From the NCBI RefSeq assembly GCF_036324505.1, contig NC_086350.1, forward strand, positions 12,880,032 to 12,944,031: a stretch of 64,000 nt of DNA. Reading direction: 5' to 3'. The notes beneath the pieces are model-generated. The model was not told where the DNA came from. It did no database searches and saw only the letters and a program-made list of their open reading frames with translations. Positions within the stretch are counted from its first letter, which is position 1; each line of letters opens with the position of its first letter. Source of the DNA: Eleginops maclovinus. Taxonomy: Eukaryota; Chordata; Actinopteri; Perciformes; Eleginopidae. This document shows, one piece after another, positions 13,301 through 27,200 of the stretch. Position numbers and translations under genes: made by a program.

Positions 13301-13730
13301 CATCGGAGCTTGTCAGCTTAGCTTTGCCCTAATTATTATCCGAGAGCAGTGCCTTGAGAGAAGTGTAGACGCAGTTAACCATGTTAATGAGTTCAGCCTC
13401 CATTTCTGAACTGGCAGAGGCCTCACTGTAAGTTTGATTTCATTTAGAAAATGATTACAGCTTAATGGAGTCAGTTTCTGCATCAACAGGGAGATACAGC
13501 TTCACCATGACAGGATAATGATAAAGTACTTTAAGAACAATGTGAAAGCTGAAACGGAAAATACCCGTACACTAACAGATAATAACATGAGGTGTCATTC
13601 ATATGCTAGCTGCTGAATCTGACTGCTGTCAGAAAGCTGCGGCTGACAGCCGGTGGAACAAGGTGATTTGACTAGAAGTCTCTGCCAAGGAATACATGTC
13701 TTTGCTACCTTTCACATTGAAGATTATGTT
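4374..13730. other. gene-free stretch, left part of a gene desert
   Basis: I see no exon resembling a known protein, no RNA gene and no clear mobile element. Short ORFs here reach 125 codons (6169-6546), which is within chance for about 60% AT DNA over this length. A GC-richer patch lies near 7260-7480. A CNE-like stretch without simple repeats lies near 12240-12490. Neither has a recognised function. Confidence 0.55.
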
Positions 13731-13890
13731 TTGAAGGTCCCCTATCATACTCTTTTTCAACAGTATTTGTAGAGGGCCATTTACTCCTCTGTTTCAGCCT
13801 GTTTCTAAAGTAGATTCTGTATCTGTAGCTTTAAATGCTAATGAGCTGCTCGCCACGCCCCTTTGTGTGATGTTTGGTTTAAAAAAACAA
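13731..13890 (+). repeat. fish MITE-type fragment
   Basis: The segment starts TTGAAGGTCCCCTATCATAC, continues through a CTTTTTCAACAG stretch and ends in the motif AATGAGCTGCTCGCCACGCC. This is a familiar text of interspersed fish repeats whose intact end reads TTAAAGGTCCC. It shares the AAGGTCCCCTAT start with the right end of the element at 4370. The right boundary is not clear. Confidence 0.45.
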
Positions 13891-16800
13891 AATGGTGGAA
13901 AAGCAATGTTCCAGTTGGTCCAACCTTATCACATGGTCTTAATCAGCAAATGTGGTTTCATCGCATCACTTTGTGCCTTTTTAAAATACGCTCCATCCAC
14001 TGATGAGGACACAGATTTTATACTTATGAGTTATCCCTAGTTCTGGGCTGTTGTCCTGCCATTTCATGATTCATCAGGAATGAGACATAAGAAAGTGAAA
14101 TTACTGAGCTAATCCTTACCTAATGATTCATTAATCTCCCAGTCTAATAACTCGTCATTATCTGCTGTACAGTCTTCATCAATTATAAGATGTGATGCCT
14201 TCCTCAATTTTTTCTTAGAAACGACTTAGGATTGTCTGTGTACCTTACTGTAAGTGTTACCAATTTACAGTAATAATAACAATCTCCTGATATGAAACAC
14301 TGTAATGTGGGAGGACGTGGAGTATCAAGAGTAAATTGGTAACTAGCTAAATGGTATTGTCATGCATGTTTAATCATTTTAATCACAGAAAATGAGTGGA
14401 GTTAAAAGCTCCAGAAATAGCTAGTATATGGACATATGATTTAATTTAATGCCACATCATTTAAAGCTAAAAATGTGAATCTCGAAGAAGGGAATGGAAT
14501 GTGTATTGGGGAAACTGCCCCAGTGAGATTGAGATATCATTTCTGAGGAAGTACGAACAGTGTGATGGAGTGTGGATGTGCTGGATGTTGCATAAACGCG
14601 CCCTCAGAGATTGCAGGAGCTTCCTTTTTCCCATTACATCCAGTGAAACATCGAATGGATCTCAGTGTGCCATAAAACGATTCTCAGTGGGTGTGAATGC
14701 AGATGATATTGAACAACAGCAGTGTTTTTCATCAACAGTTTTCTAGGCGTATAAACAACATAGGAGCTGTTTTAATCTATTTGAAGAGTACTCCAGTTTG
14801 TGCTTGACCTTTAAGAGCTTTGTCCGACAGTCAGGAGAACCGAGCTGACTATTATGTGTGCCTCTGCTCCAGCAGGCAGAGTGAGATGCAGCCACTCGAG
14901 AGGAAAAAACAAACCGAATATATGTCTGAATGTATGTGGCTCCTGACGTTTAAAATTTACAACAAAAACGAGACAAAGTGCACAACAAAATGACAGAAAA
15001 TGGCTTCTGCAGGAGAACTATGCTTTTGAAAATAATTGTTAGTCACTAAACTAAAGAACCATACACTTTTATTTTGTGTAGTGCAAGAGGAAAGTGGGAG
15101 GAAAAGCGGCTGCAGTGTCAAGAATAGATTAAGTGTTTGGTCATGATTGTTGGAACATTTCCAACGATGCACAAATCACAGAAACGCTTTATAAGGAATG
15201 ATCCATGCTAGAGAAAAGAGAGGTTCTTTAAAGTGAATTTCAACCATCAGAGGGATACTCGTGTTGCTCTGAGTGATGCTTTTTACAAATGACATCCTTA
15301 TGTATGTAGAATATCACTTCTAAAAGCCAATGTGCATTTGAAGTATGTTGATTATTTAGAATTAAAAAGTGTTCCTGCTCATATGTAATAAAGATGATAA
15401 ACATTACCTGGACTTCTCCACCCTCACTGGGGATTACAAATACTTGCAGATACAATCAGAATCATCCTGGGACTTCTGCCCTTTGGAGTGCAGACGCAGG
15501 TAATTGCAATCAGTAGTACAAAATTGCCTAGTCAATTGCTCGCTTCAAGGGTTATTCGGTAACTCCATAAAGTCTTCAGTTCACAGAACCAGGACTTGAA
15601 TGGAGAGCCAATTTATTTTCCTCTATGTAGAGAAAAAAGGAGCCATCATAAGTACATCATTATTCCACAATGGAAAAATCTACTGCCTTGACTAAAACCC
15701 AAAAGCCAATAATGATGATGGAGATAAGAAAGATATATATTGTGGAATGAATTATACTGTATATAGCTCACATTATGACTTTGAACCCCAAGCATTTCTT
15801 TGTGCTCGTGACTTTCCTAGAAAAACCTCAATTAAACAGAGGATTTATTATTCTGGAACATGAATGGCAATTCTCAGTTTATTCTTCAAATGAGCGCTTT
15901 AAAATGTAAATGACTTCTTAACACTGTTCTTTCCACTTGGAGAGTTTAATGGTGTGAAGCAACAACTCTGCCTTATTTCCATAGAGCAGATGAAAATAAA
16001 TCTGACTGCTGCTTTATTCACTTCACCCAGCTGAAGGACGACAGAAGTTTGCCATTGCCCTCCACCGATTAATGCAAAGCCATGACAATATTCTGAATTA
16101 AAATCCTGATGTTGGAGGGCATAACTCATAAAATATCAATATAATTCCTTGCACAATGCACTATTTTAAACCTTAGACAAGCAGGTTAGAACAGCTTGTG
16201 CAGTCTGCCCTGGATTCTGTTAAGGATTAAAGAGGAAGTTTGACAAATTGTTTGTTGTGGTTTAATGCTGAAAAAATCCCCAGATCCTTTTTCAAAGTAA
16301 TTTTCCAAAATAACGTTGCTTACGGGAGGTTTTTTTTTTTTTTGCATCTGTATTTCTCACAGTGGGGATTTATAGTCTGCACATAAGTACTGTATTTAGT
16401 ATCTGCTGCCAAACCTGCCAGACACACACTGTAGACATGCTGTACCACTTTGAGTCTAATATACTGCATGTATCTCTTGAAACTCTACCTTTAGTGTCAA
16501 ATGTATTTATCTTAATACTCGACAGTGACATTAAATGAAATGTACATCACAGTGTTTTATGATTTTGAAATAGAAGTCATATCTCTCTTTATATCAGCCA
16601 TATATTATGGTCGTACACACAGTGAGCAGTGATGGCAGTGCATCATTTCTCTGGGGGGTTGTTGTAAAATGCAATGACCATGTTACCCATTCCATATTGT
16701 TGTCTTGTAATTCTATAAACTTTAAACATTTTCACTGTGAGCATATTAGTCTTTAGCTTAATGCCCACTGTCTCCAGTTGATATCCACAGAGTTAGCAGA

Positions 16801-19800
16801 CCTTTTGCTGTTTGATGCCCAGTGTTTTTAATTTGAGTTTTCTCTTTTCCCTTTTTGCTTCAGTGGCATGCGTCTGCGTTTCGTTTCTATTCCAGACAAA
16901 CCATTTCTCTGAGAGGTCTAAAGAGTTTAGTAGATTCTGATTCTGTCTATTCTTTTGCAGGATTGATCTGGATAACCACTGGGAATAATCCAAGCCTATT
17001 CTAGGGTAGAAAACAACGCTGTCTGAAAAGCTCAGCAGGATCATTACTTTGGGTCCTTATCTCTCACAGAGAGGGACAAAAAGGTAGATGGAGGTATTTA
17101 TCTCTGAGAGGATTTCTGCTTTGATACTCCTGGGCAATAAATCTGTCTCCAGTCTTCAAAGAGACAATACAGTATGTGTGGAACATATTCTGTCAGCAGG
17201 AAGACTAAAAACCTTCATACAGGCTTTGTCTGTCTCACTCACTAAGTATCTTTAATTGTTTCCCTAGTCACGGATAAAATAATCCAGATCCTACGATCCA
17301 TTACCATCATTGTCGTTTTCGGGCATTATCCTGAACAGGTATTTTAGTAATGTCAGGAAGAGAGAGGAAGCAGTATTGCAAATCAATCATTTCCATTCTG
17401 TCTAAACAGATTCACTTTTCAGGGAACAAAGGAAAGGAGAGTCGATCGCAGGTTTGGCACACAATGTGATGAAGGGCAGATATTCAAGAAACACACATTA
17501 GCTTTAGGTTAGCTAATTACTTTTCAAATTGACTAATTTATCTTAATCTGAAAGGCTTCGAGGTAAGGCGGCTATATTACTCAGCAGTGCTGGAAAGCTT
17601 TTGTTATGGGTGGACAATGCATGGATCCACCTATACTGTGAAAACACGATACATTTGTATGAGATTAAAGCATAAGGAGACTGTAAGCTGTCAACAATGG
17701 GTACATAACATTACAGTCAGCTTAACATGTCCAACTGTGCAAAACTTTTAAATATACTGTTTAAATGTTTATGAAGATTTTCTTTTACATATCTTGTGTC
17801 AAAAATCCCCTAATATGTGTTACAGATGTAGCACTAAATGGAAGTTGTGCCCAGTCATTTCAGGCAGATTTTCCAGGCCAACGGTTACTCCCTGCCTCCA
17901 GTCTTTGTAATAAGCCAGGCCAAACAGTACAATCCAAACTAACTTGTGTTTTCATAGAACAGCATTTTCATTTTGGTGAAGAACAAAATGTGTCATTAAC
18001 TCCACTCTTCATTTTTTTTATCAGAAGCCAGTCGATACTAAGTGTATGTTGTTTAGACATGATAACAAACCTAATATGCTGTAAATGTAACTGGACATTG
18101 GGGATGATCAGGAAAAGTCGGCTGGAGCTCCATTGCAACAGGTCTCTGAACATGTACATCCACTATTTCCCTGTGGTACTGTCACATTACTGTAACGGAC
18201 AAATAACAAAATCTGCAGCTAGCAGCTACAGAATTGCTAAAGCTCTGGTTTAGAGCCGGCCTGGAGCTTGACATGAACCGTGCCAATTGTGGAGACAGGC
18301 TCATTAAAGGCTGCCTCCCCTTGTGTGACAGCAGCCATTTGTTTAAGAGCCTATCTCCTCTCTAGCCATCCCAGATGCGATAAGTCAAAGCATGAGAGCG
18401 CTCGCAGAGACACCTGACAAATGACGGTGTGTACCTGCCTCACATCCTAGCAGCATCTCTTTGGAAGACTAATGTCCAGGAGGAATCAATTTCCTGCAAT
18501 GAATCTCAGCCCAGACAGAAATCTGCAATTTGTTTATGTGAAATTTGTGTACACACATATGGTCTGACACAAAGTCATCCATGGATGGACAAAGAATGTA
18601 ATATTTGCAACAGATGTCAGTCAGATTATGCCATTCAATAAAACATATCTACTGATATGTCATGGAAATATATTGGTTATTTAAAAACCAAACAGTGGTA
18701 GCTCGGACATTGTTATTATTTTACTTCGGCTCAATGCTTTAAATTGGTTGCCAAACAATATTTCCAGTTAATGCCTCTCTAGGGCTCCATTTAAATTGTA
18801 TTGACACAGGAAACAAATGAACACTAAAGCAGGCTCTTTGGATCACATTTTTGTGAGGTTTCTCCTGAAATATTTAAATAGGTCTAGTCTGAAATAAAAC
18901 ATCTCAATATTTCCTCTTCATTTGTTTTGACTTAACATGTGATACAGTTGAAGGCCTCAGAACAGTCTAATAAAAGGACCTGGAGGTGAGATTATACTGA
19001 TACTGTTGATTGCTGTACAGATGTATAGAATGAAATGTAATGGTTTGTCTCAAAGAAATGTATCCAAGTGTTGTTTGTTCGAAAGTTACAAAAACGTGAG
19101 GTGCAAAACGGTTACAAATATTCGTATATGCTTAACAATAGTTTGAAAAATATATATAACTTGTTCTTTCAAATAATTAAATAGCCACTGGTGCCAAGAC
19201 ACCTTATTTAAAATAGCATTGAATCTCCAGAAGGACTTGATTTTGTATGCACAGAAAAACACAATATTGTTTCTTCATGTTTTTCATTCTTTTGAGATCT
19301 TTGTTCAACTTGAACTTCTCTACTAATTGGTTTTATTTATTCTGACAAAGAAATCCACACAGAATGAGATTGTTATAAAGTCTGAAGCAAACGAAGGCTT
19401 ACTAACCTTGTCTCATTAAAATTTTTCTATAGGCCTTTTTTATGGCAGTGTTTTAAACACAAATATCACAACAACACCATAGCTCACTAACTTGAGAAGA
19501 TAACTTACTGTACTATTTGCATTATGCACATTTAGCAGCTCTTAGTCATAACAGCAGATATGGTATAATACATGAACAAAATCATGAAGCCTAAAGTAGA
19601 ATTTCAGCTCCTTTTTTTTATGACGGCCACATTAGTACCTACAACTTCATGTAGAGACTCTTGGCTGTAAAATGGGGCATTTATAACACCTCATTGACCA
19701 TCAAAAGGCTTTTGCCATTTTTACCATCCTTCATATACGTTATGTCATGGATCCTTGAGCCTCGAAATGACACCCAATCTGAGAAAAATTCTACAGAAAA

Positions 19801-20459
19801 ATATATTTATAACACATATAACTGGAATATACCATATGAATTACACTTCGTATGATACTCACCTTGAGGATTATTTTTAATAAGACATTAATCATTTGTT
19901 AGGAGCTGTGAAGGGTTAAGCTGCTGTAGCAGTGCGCTGTCTGTATTTCACTTCCATTAAAGCAGTCTCCCTCTGGCTGTATCGAGTGTCTGCTGCTCAG
20001 GATGTGGTGCAACAATTAATCCTCAGATTGATTCACTTCCTATTGAATTGCCCCCAAACTAAAGCTGTAATTCAACCTGTCCTTGTTAATCCTAGACCCT
20101 GCCTCACTCACACAACTTTTAGAAAGGGAACGAGACATATAACAACTCTTTATCCATCAATTATAACTCAATTGAAATCCGTTTTGTGTTACGGTTCAGA
20201 GTAAGCCACATGGTAGTAGCATTTAATTGTATTCAGTTTTTCGTTTGAGGAGGGAGTTGTTTTGGATGAAAAAATACAATCTTTCATCGTTTCACATTTA
20301 CAAAATATTGGTCAATACCACTCATATGTTTGTCTGTTAAATACTGTACTGCATAATACTACAGTACAGCTACAGGACATTAGCTTAGTTTAGCTCTGGG
20401 ACTGGAAACAAGGGAAAACAGCTAGCATGAAAACGCACAAAATGATGTATACACTTTGC
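13891..20459. other. gene-free stretch of the desert
   Basis: No recognised protein, RNA gene or complete transposon. It contains a T14 tract (16330-16343), one unexplained 162-codon ORF (listed separately) and, directly after it, a repeat-free patch (about 18240-18430) that looks like a conserved noncoding element but cannot be proven so. Confidence 0.55.
17765..18253 (+). other. unrecognised 162-codon ORF, probably not a gene
   Basis: The frame is open from ATG 17765 to a stop at 18253. The translation is cysteine-rich and starts hydrophobic (FMKIFFYISC), but shows no domain, no clean signal peptide and no zinc-finger spacing that I recognise. There is no evident promoter or splice structure. 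In random DNA of this composition an ORF this long is uncommon but not extreme. An overlapping 63-codon ORF on the other strand suggests locally low stop density. Confidence 0.12.
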
Positions 20460-20479
20460 ATTACATTACATTACATTAA
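20460..20479. repeat. ATTAC pentanucleotide microsatellite
   Basis: About four tandem copies of ATTAC, the last ending imperfectly. Confidence 0.85.
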
Positions 20480-20560
20480 TGAACTTTGGATATACTAGTA
20501 GTTGGAATATGTTACCTTTGAAGCCGGATTAACTGTTTCCCTGGGTTTCAAGTTGTTGTG

Positions 20561-20740
20561 CAAGACCAGACTTGGAATACTCGAGTCGGACTCGAGTGCC
20601 GATTTTCCACTCAGATTAATACATGATGACCCGGACTTGGACTTGGACTTGGACTCGAGCACAGGTAATGATGACTTGACTCAGACTCTTATTGAGTGAC
20701 TCGGACTCGAGAATTGGTGACTTGACTACAGCACTGTGCT
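20561..20740. repeat. degenerate GACTTG/GACTCG hexamer minisatellite
   Basis: Repeated units of GGACTTGGACTCGAG type, for example CCGGACTTGGACTTGGACTT near 20631-20650 and GACTCGAGTCGGACTCGAG-like pieces at both sides. Similar text is common in fish genomes as an interspersed low-complexity repeat. It explains the Asp-Leu-Asp-Leu run in the small ORF there, which is not a gene. Confidence 0.7.
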
Positions 20741-23700
20741 AAACTAAGCTAATAATCTTCCTGCTCCCGTCTCATATTCATGGTGCAGATGGGAGAGTGT
20801 GTTTTTTTCAAATGAATTCAACAAGACAACTATTATTTCTATCTATCTGGTTGTTTCTAAATGTAGTACTTGAAGCAGTACATCACATTTGCTGAAGTCC
20901 ACGTTCTCTGCTACAGTGGAGTTTGGCAATGACAAATCAGTCTCAGGCTCCTCCAAGAGTACAACATACAATATATTTAAGACATAAAACGAGTAAATAG
21001 CTGTTCAAGAAGATATAGAAATAATAATACAATTGAGAATGGCGCAAGTGACACCATGTGCAAGTGTGTCTGCTAGAAGAAATAGGTAAACTAAATACAT
21101 TTTAAATACAATTAGACTGCGTATGTAATATATACATATGTGGACTGTCACATGTGTTCTTAAATGAGAGAAGACACGTTACAGAGCTCAGATGTTTAGC
21201 AGTCTACTTGCCTGTGGGATACAACTGACTCTGATTCTGCTGGTCTTTGTCCTGCCGGGGCAGACAGCAGACAGTACAGTTGGTTGCCCTTTGTTTTTTT
21301 TGGCAATGAACAATACAACACCTGCAGTAGCTATACCGAGTCTCTGCTGCTGGAATGAAGGAGTGATGAGCAGTGGAGGAGAAGCTGCCTTTTAATTCTC
21401 CCTTTGTTTGAAACCGACAGGGATCCAAGGAGAAGTGAACGATAATGTGATGACAATGTTCAAGGTGAGGTAAACAATCACATGTCTTTTGTTCTATCAA
21501 GGCAAAAAGAAAATTGATCCGGTTTTCAGCTGTGTAGCTGCAGGATTTAAAGCGTGCTGCAGTCTTAGATTGCCCCTGATCACGTTTCCACTGCTAAAGT
21601 GTTGGAGCAGCATTTTTTCAGAGTGAGATTTCATACCACTGTAGGAAGATAATATATTTATATTAAAAGGCTCTCAGTGCAATCAATCTTTCCTCTGGGA
21701 CATGAAAAAGAAGCTTAACAAGTTTTATCAGCAGCAGCTTTTTGTGCCATATAGAGGTGCAGTTCATTATGATTATGGTGCAGCACTATAGGGCTCAAGG
21801 GGCCACTTTGAAATGGTGAGAACAAATATTTCACAACTGGGAAATTTCTGTGGGGTTCAGACGGCCGATAGTTTAAACCACTGACTTCTGGGGACAGTAG
21901 TGCAACATGAGAAGGTAACAATACTAATCCGCTTCAAAGGCAGTGTGCTTGTCACAAGTCCTTTAAAATCTCGCTCTTGCAGTCAGAAAGTGCCGGGGGG
22001 GAAACCACTAGCTGCACTTTGATCTTGCCAGGTCTATCACTTTTGATAAGAGCTTCTGAAGCAAATGAGGAAAACATTGTCATTCAAGACGCAAGCTTAG
22101 CTGCAAGGCCTGTTAATTAATATACACTGCTGGAAGGAAAAACTGCAGTGCAAGAGGTTGAAAATTATATATTTTCCTTAATTTTTTCATATATTTTGTT
22201 TTTTCCTTCTTTTCGCCAAAGATTAAAAAGAAAACATGTTTTTGCCAAGGCTAAATCTGAACTGTTTGAACTCTATAGCATACATTTCTCAAAGAAACTG
22301 TCAGATGAAATGTATTCATGAAATGGAATGAGAAGGAAATTAATATAGATATTATCAAAACATTAGATGGATATACTGAAGCTCCAATGCACAATTTATG
22401 TCCTGTGCATCAAAGGTGAGCCATTTTTAATGTACTATTTATTAACTAGCCTCATATTCCTCACCATTTCCTTGATTTTTAATGTGCATTGCTTTAATAT
22501 GTTGTCTTCTGTCTGCGGTCCAGGAAAAGCCTTACGAATCACAAGATTGCAATTTGTACGGATTCATTATGTGACAAATTACAACTCTTTGTAGCTCTTG
22601 TTTAATCTCTCAATGAAACTGTTGAGCAATTAATTTTAAAACAGTTGAATACAAAAGTGTGAAACTGAGAGATCATTATTTCTTCATTACCGCAGATACA
22701 TAACTCTGTGGAACTGGATAAGCAGGTAATCCTCAGCAGAGGTAAATGTCGTACATTTCAAGTATCACCTTCGTCCGGCTCTACCTGTTAGTAAGAGGAG
22801 TGTTTCTGTTGATTCTTAAAAAACATTTCTCTGTGCTCTGTACTCTGTGTAACCTTCTATGGCTTTTCTCGAGCTACAAACCTGTTCTCAGCCAGTCACT
22901 ACTCGGACATTACTGACAGTTATGGTATCTCACTCTAAGATTAGCCTTGAGGCAAACATTATAAACAAGTAAGTTCTCTTTCATCCTGCGAGGTGTCGCG
23001 CAGATAAAGAATTGCAGTAGAGCCACAGATTTAAAGAGTTTCCATCACTGTACCAATAAAGAGGTTTTTTAGATTATTCTAGTGGGAATACTAAATAAAG
23101 CATGTGCTATAATTAATGTGTTAACTGCATCAACCAATTTAAGAGAAAAACAAAACTGACATTGAATTGACATTCCCCAACCACGCTGTAACCTGAAAAT
23201 GAGAAGGAGAGGCTGTGAGAACATTTACAGCTCATTCTGCTCGTGATAATGAGAGCCCACTGAGTCAATCAGCACAAAGATAACATGCTGGGGGGCGGCT
23301 CCTGTGAGGCATCCTGTGACTACTGAGCCCTATATCCTAATACTGTGGAGTTGTTGACTTATTTAAATGAGATGGATGTTCCTTTCATGCCACATAGCAG
23401 TCCTCAGACATTTGCAGCATGGTTTGAGACGCTCTTTGGGGTGATTTGTTCACATACTCGCATTCTGGGTACAATTTGGAGTAATTTCCTGCTGCTGTTT
23501 GCACAGCGAAGCGCTTCAGGCTGCCTTCAGAAGGTTTTGTTGGAAGTCTTACAATAGGCTATATCCATCTTATTAAGGGAGCTAGGTTATGTTACTGCCT
23601 TAACTCTCATTTAAATATTAAAAGGACAGGGGCGGTTTTTGAATGCCGGGCAGACACGCTTTTTAAATAAGTCAAAATGTGTTATAAAGCTTTGGTTCTT

Positions 23701-23979
23701 TGCAATAATGAATTATACATTATCAATAGTTACAGCCAGTGACGACGCCTTAATGTATGCTGAATAGACAATTCAAAACATTGTAATTTGAAATACAATC
23801 AATAATTAGCTGCTTTTTTTAACCAAAAAAGTCATTAGCAATGGACATAGATTATTAGACAAAATGTCCCAGGACACAGACATGTAAATGGCCCCCGAAT
23901 CCCTACTGCATAGGAGCAAGGAACCCACACTGGATCCAATACAAAGAAACATCTCTCATGTGCTTTTTAAATCTTTCTT
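20741..23979. other. gene-free stretch of the desert
   Basis: No coding exon, RNA gene or mobile element recognised. ORFs are short (98 codons or fewer) and overlap on both strands. Confidence 0.6.
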
Positions 23980-24220
23980 GAGTAATTTCGTGTCTCTTTG
24001 TAGTCTCTTGCGTCTTTCTATGGTTGTTTTGCATCTTTATGTGCTGGATTTTTATCTCTATGGTCACTTTTTTAGTAGATTGCTTCTCCTTGTCATCATG
24101 TAGTGTCTCTTTTCTGTTGTTTTTGGCCTCTTGTTAGTTACCTTCCAGCTGATTTTTTGTATTTCCTTGCAGTCTTCATGCAGCAGTCATTTCTGTCTCC
24201 TTGTAGTCGACCTTTTGATG
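23980..24220. repeat. degenerate minisatellite with a unit of about 21 bp
   Basis: Successive diverged units: CGTGTCTCTTTGTAGTCTC, then TGCGTCTTTCTATGGTTGT, then TGCATCTTTATGTGCTGG, then a TTATCTCTATGGTCAC piece, with further CTCCTTGTCATCATG and TCTCCTTGTAGTCG pieces. The theme (TTTTG-y-rTCTyTkTGTAGTC) is a known type of fish interspersed minisatellite. The array is too decayed for exact unit counting. Confidence 0.55.
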
Positions 24221-27200
24221 GGTAGGAGTTTTCATATTGCTCTCTCTCTCTTTGGCCCACTAGAGTTAAATGAAAATCATTTGTCCATGTCTCTTCACAG
24301 ATAGCAATAAATAAAGATATTTGAACTGTAGTTTGCACTCAGGATCAAAGCTATAATGTTGTTATTGTTACTGGAAATCTCTCTTGAAGATCCTGTTTTA
24401 TTTTACAGTTCTCATGCGGCACATATCAATGTGCAAAGCTCATATAAGAGTGGTGAGGATACAGTAGGAGACAACTAACTGTGAACATGAGACGCATCAG
24501 TCTCTGATCAATAATGAACTTATGACAGTGATGGACTGCAGGAATTGCAGAGAAATTGGAGAGACAAATGGTCCAGAGCTCAAAATACACAGCCCCACCC
24601 TGTTTCAAGGTCACTGCTTTGTAGCTTAATGTGAAATGATGACTGCTGCCAAGAACATTTAAAAAATTGAATTTGACTAAATTACAGGCTCATAAGTTAC
24701 AAACGATTTTTCACATGTATAGTTCATAAGTTGTTGTCTTTTTAGTTTTTCTAAACGGCAGCCATATTCATTTATATCAACTCTAAATGATTAGCTGCAG
24801 CTTAAAAACAATTGGTGGCAGATATAGCAGTAAAAGAGTGAATTCAAGCAAAAAGAAAAGTATAAAAAATTGACTGACTTGAGTTATGAACCAGTATGTG
24901 ACAGTCCGTGTACTATGTTAGCACACTTAAAGTGCTGCTATTTTACTTTCTATAGCACCACAGTATATTGCTCCTATTTTTTTTACGTTACTAAATGAAG
25001 CACTTCATTTGTTTACAGCGCTTGAGGCAAGGATGGATAGTTGGTGCAGAAACCTCAGGACTGTTTCAACAGAGACCAGGATTTGCATCCAGCAAAAACA
25101 CTTTGGTTAAGGCTAGTGAAAGATGGTGGCTGCGGTTGAATGTTAAGGAGCACGTAATGATTTGTGTTTCAAGTCGCTGCAGACTTTTTCTGTAGTAATC
25201 CAAGACCATCATCTCTCCTAACCTCAACCAAGTGCTTTGAGTGACATAATATATCCATAAAAAAGAAGATTAAGTCACTTCAAGCAGGTATTGCATTGCA
25301 AGGTTGGTGTATTTTGTTGGTAAGCAAGAAATATGTGTCAATAAACATTTTACTGATACTGTTCAGCGTTAACATTTTTTGCAACTTGAGCAACTCCAGA
25401 TGGTTATGTCTAGGGTGCAAATATATACTGATACATTAAAGGCACAAACTAGAGCATCATGTAGCCTGTAGTGTAGCATATCATGTGTGGTTTTTTAAAG
25501 CATTAAAAAACATAATTACCAAATTGTGATATTGTTGGCCTGAGTGTTTGAGAGCATTAACTCATAAATCCGCTGCGTCTAAATGATTATGTTTTGCTTC
25601 AGTTAAAAGGATACACATTATTATTCCACAAGCGTTTCGCCTGCTCCATCTGCTGTGTGAGGAAATGTGAATGCTTCATTAGAGTTGGAGAAACAGCCTC
25701 CTCCTTCTGTTTTATGTTGTAAAGCATCAAGCAGATTTCATCTGGTCTTCCAGGTGGCACATAAAGTAAAACACCAAATAGAGGCTGCCAGCCCTGTCTG
25801 TGATTGTTTTATTGATGCTAAAATGCTACAAGTAGCATATTTAAGCACTGACAAAAGTAATGATACTAAACAGTTTATTACACTGTAATTAGCACATCAT
25901 CTGAATGAAAGCATCTTACTCCTGTTAGCCTGAAATCCAGATAACGTTTAATGGAGGTTTCTGCAGTTCTGCTTGTTTGAAGCTTAGTGTCCCAGTCTCA
26001 TTACACTTTCTAGTCCCTCTAAGGATCTACTATTAAGTCATCCTATTGCCTGAACTGCATTGTGTCCCCAGGGGAGGCAGAACAACAACGATTTGGCTTC
26101 AGTCTGAGCAGGTTTGTAAACACCACAGCCAACAAAACAAAGCTAAAAAATCAATACCTAGCTTGGTATGGTCAGGCTGCCAATTTCTATCTGGTGCTCA
26201 CACTGAGTTGTTCCTTAAGTGGACTAAACCTTGAAATACAGAAATAAAGGCATGATTGATTCCTTGCTTGCCACAGAGGAATACAGGCAATAATGCTTAC
26301 CGCTTTAAAAGAAGACCGGCTCTACTTGACCAAAGTGGCTTTCTGAACGGAACCCATATTTGTGTTATGCTACAATCTCACCGCAAGCCTGAAAGCAATA
26401 GAATATATTCATCACATGCTGGAATCAAAACACAGTACACCCACACACACACTCATGCACACCGCACATTTAATTCCCCTGTCTCCATTCCACCAGGTAC
26501 AATGACAGGCTTCACATAAAAGACATGATTTTTTATCCTCTGGGAGAAAAAGCAAGTAGAGTACACTATGTGACAAGGAAAAATAGTACGCTCTAAGAAT
26601 AGCATTTTGGGCTGGATGAGAGGGGTAGTGATGATTGGTGCTTATACTTCTGGGTCTTTTTCACATTTTGAACCCAAGTTAATCATGAGAGATGAGACCG
26701 TTTCTAGATGAATCAAGCAGAAGTTGTAACAAAAGTACTCCCATGGAAAAGATTTAATCAGGCAGACAAAAACAGATTTAGGTGACAAGATCATTTCATT
26801 TGGTTCTGCATCTATCATCTGTGCTCAGGCTGCTGGGTGATCTAATGCAGCACAGATCTCATCTGGAGCTGCGCCGTAGTTTGTGGGTGATACTAAAGGG
26901 CGTCAACCACACTCCAGTGAGCTATTAATTCACGTCACACAAATGAATCCAAGTGTAGGCCTCTGCCACACACCGAGAGCCCCGGCTCCTTTCCCAACCG
27001 AATGTGATATATTCCAGCACTGCCACACACAGCCACATTTTGGCACCCAGTTAAACACAAGCAGGAAAAATAGAGGAAAAAAGTTGAAAAACCTTCTTAC
27101 AGAGTTTTAAATAATACAAAGTGCAAGTCCACGTAGACCGTCTCGCCTGAAAGGAGTCAAAAATACCGCAGACATGTCAAACCTTCATAGTATCTGCCAC

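Noticed and set aside
20502..20699. ORF with an Asp-Leu repeat resembling an acidic domain
   Set aside because: It is produced by the GACTTG hexamer repeat.
26046..26519. Three adjacent short ORFs suggesting a small gene
   Set aside because: They are in different frames, short and without domain or splice logic; consistent with chance.
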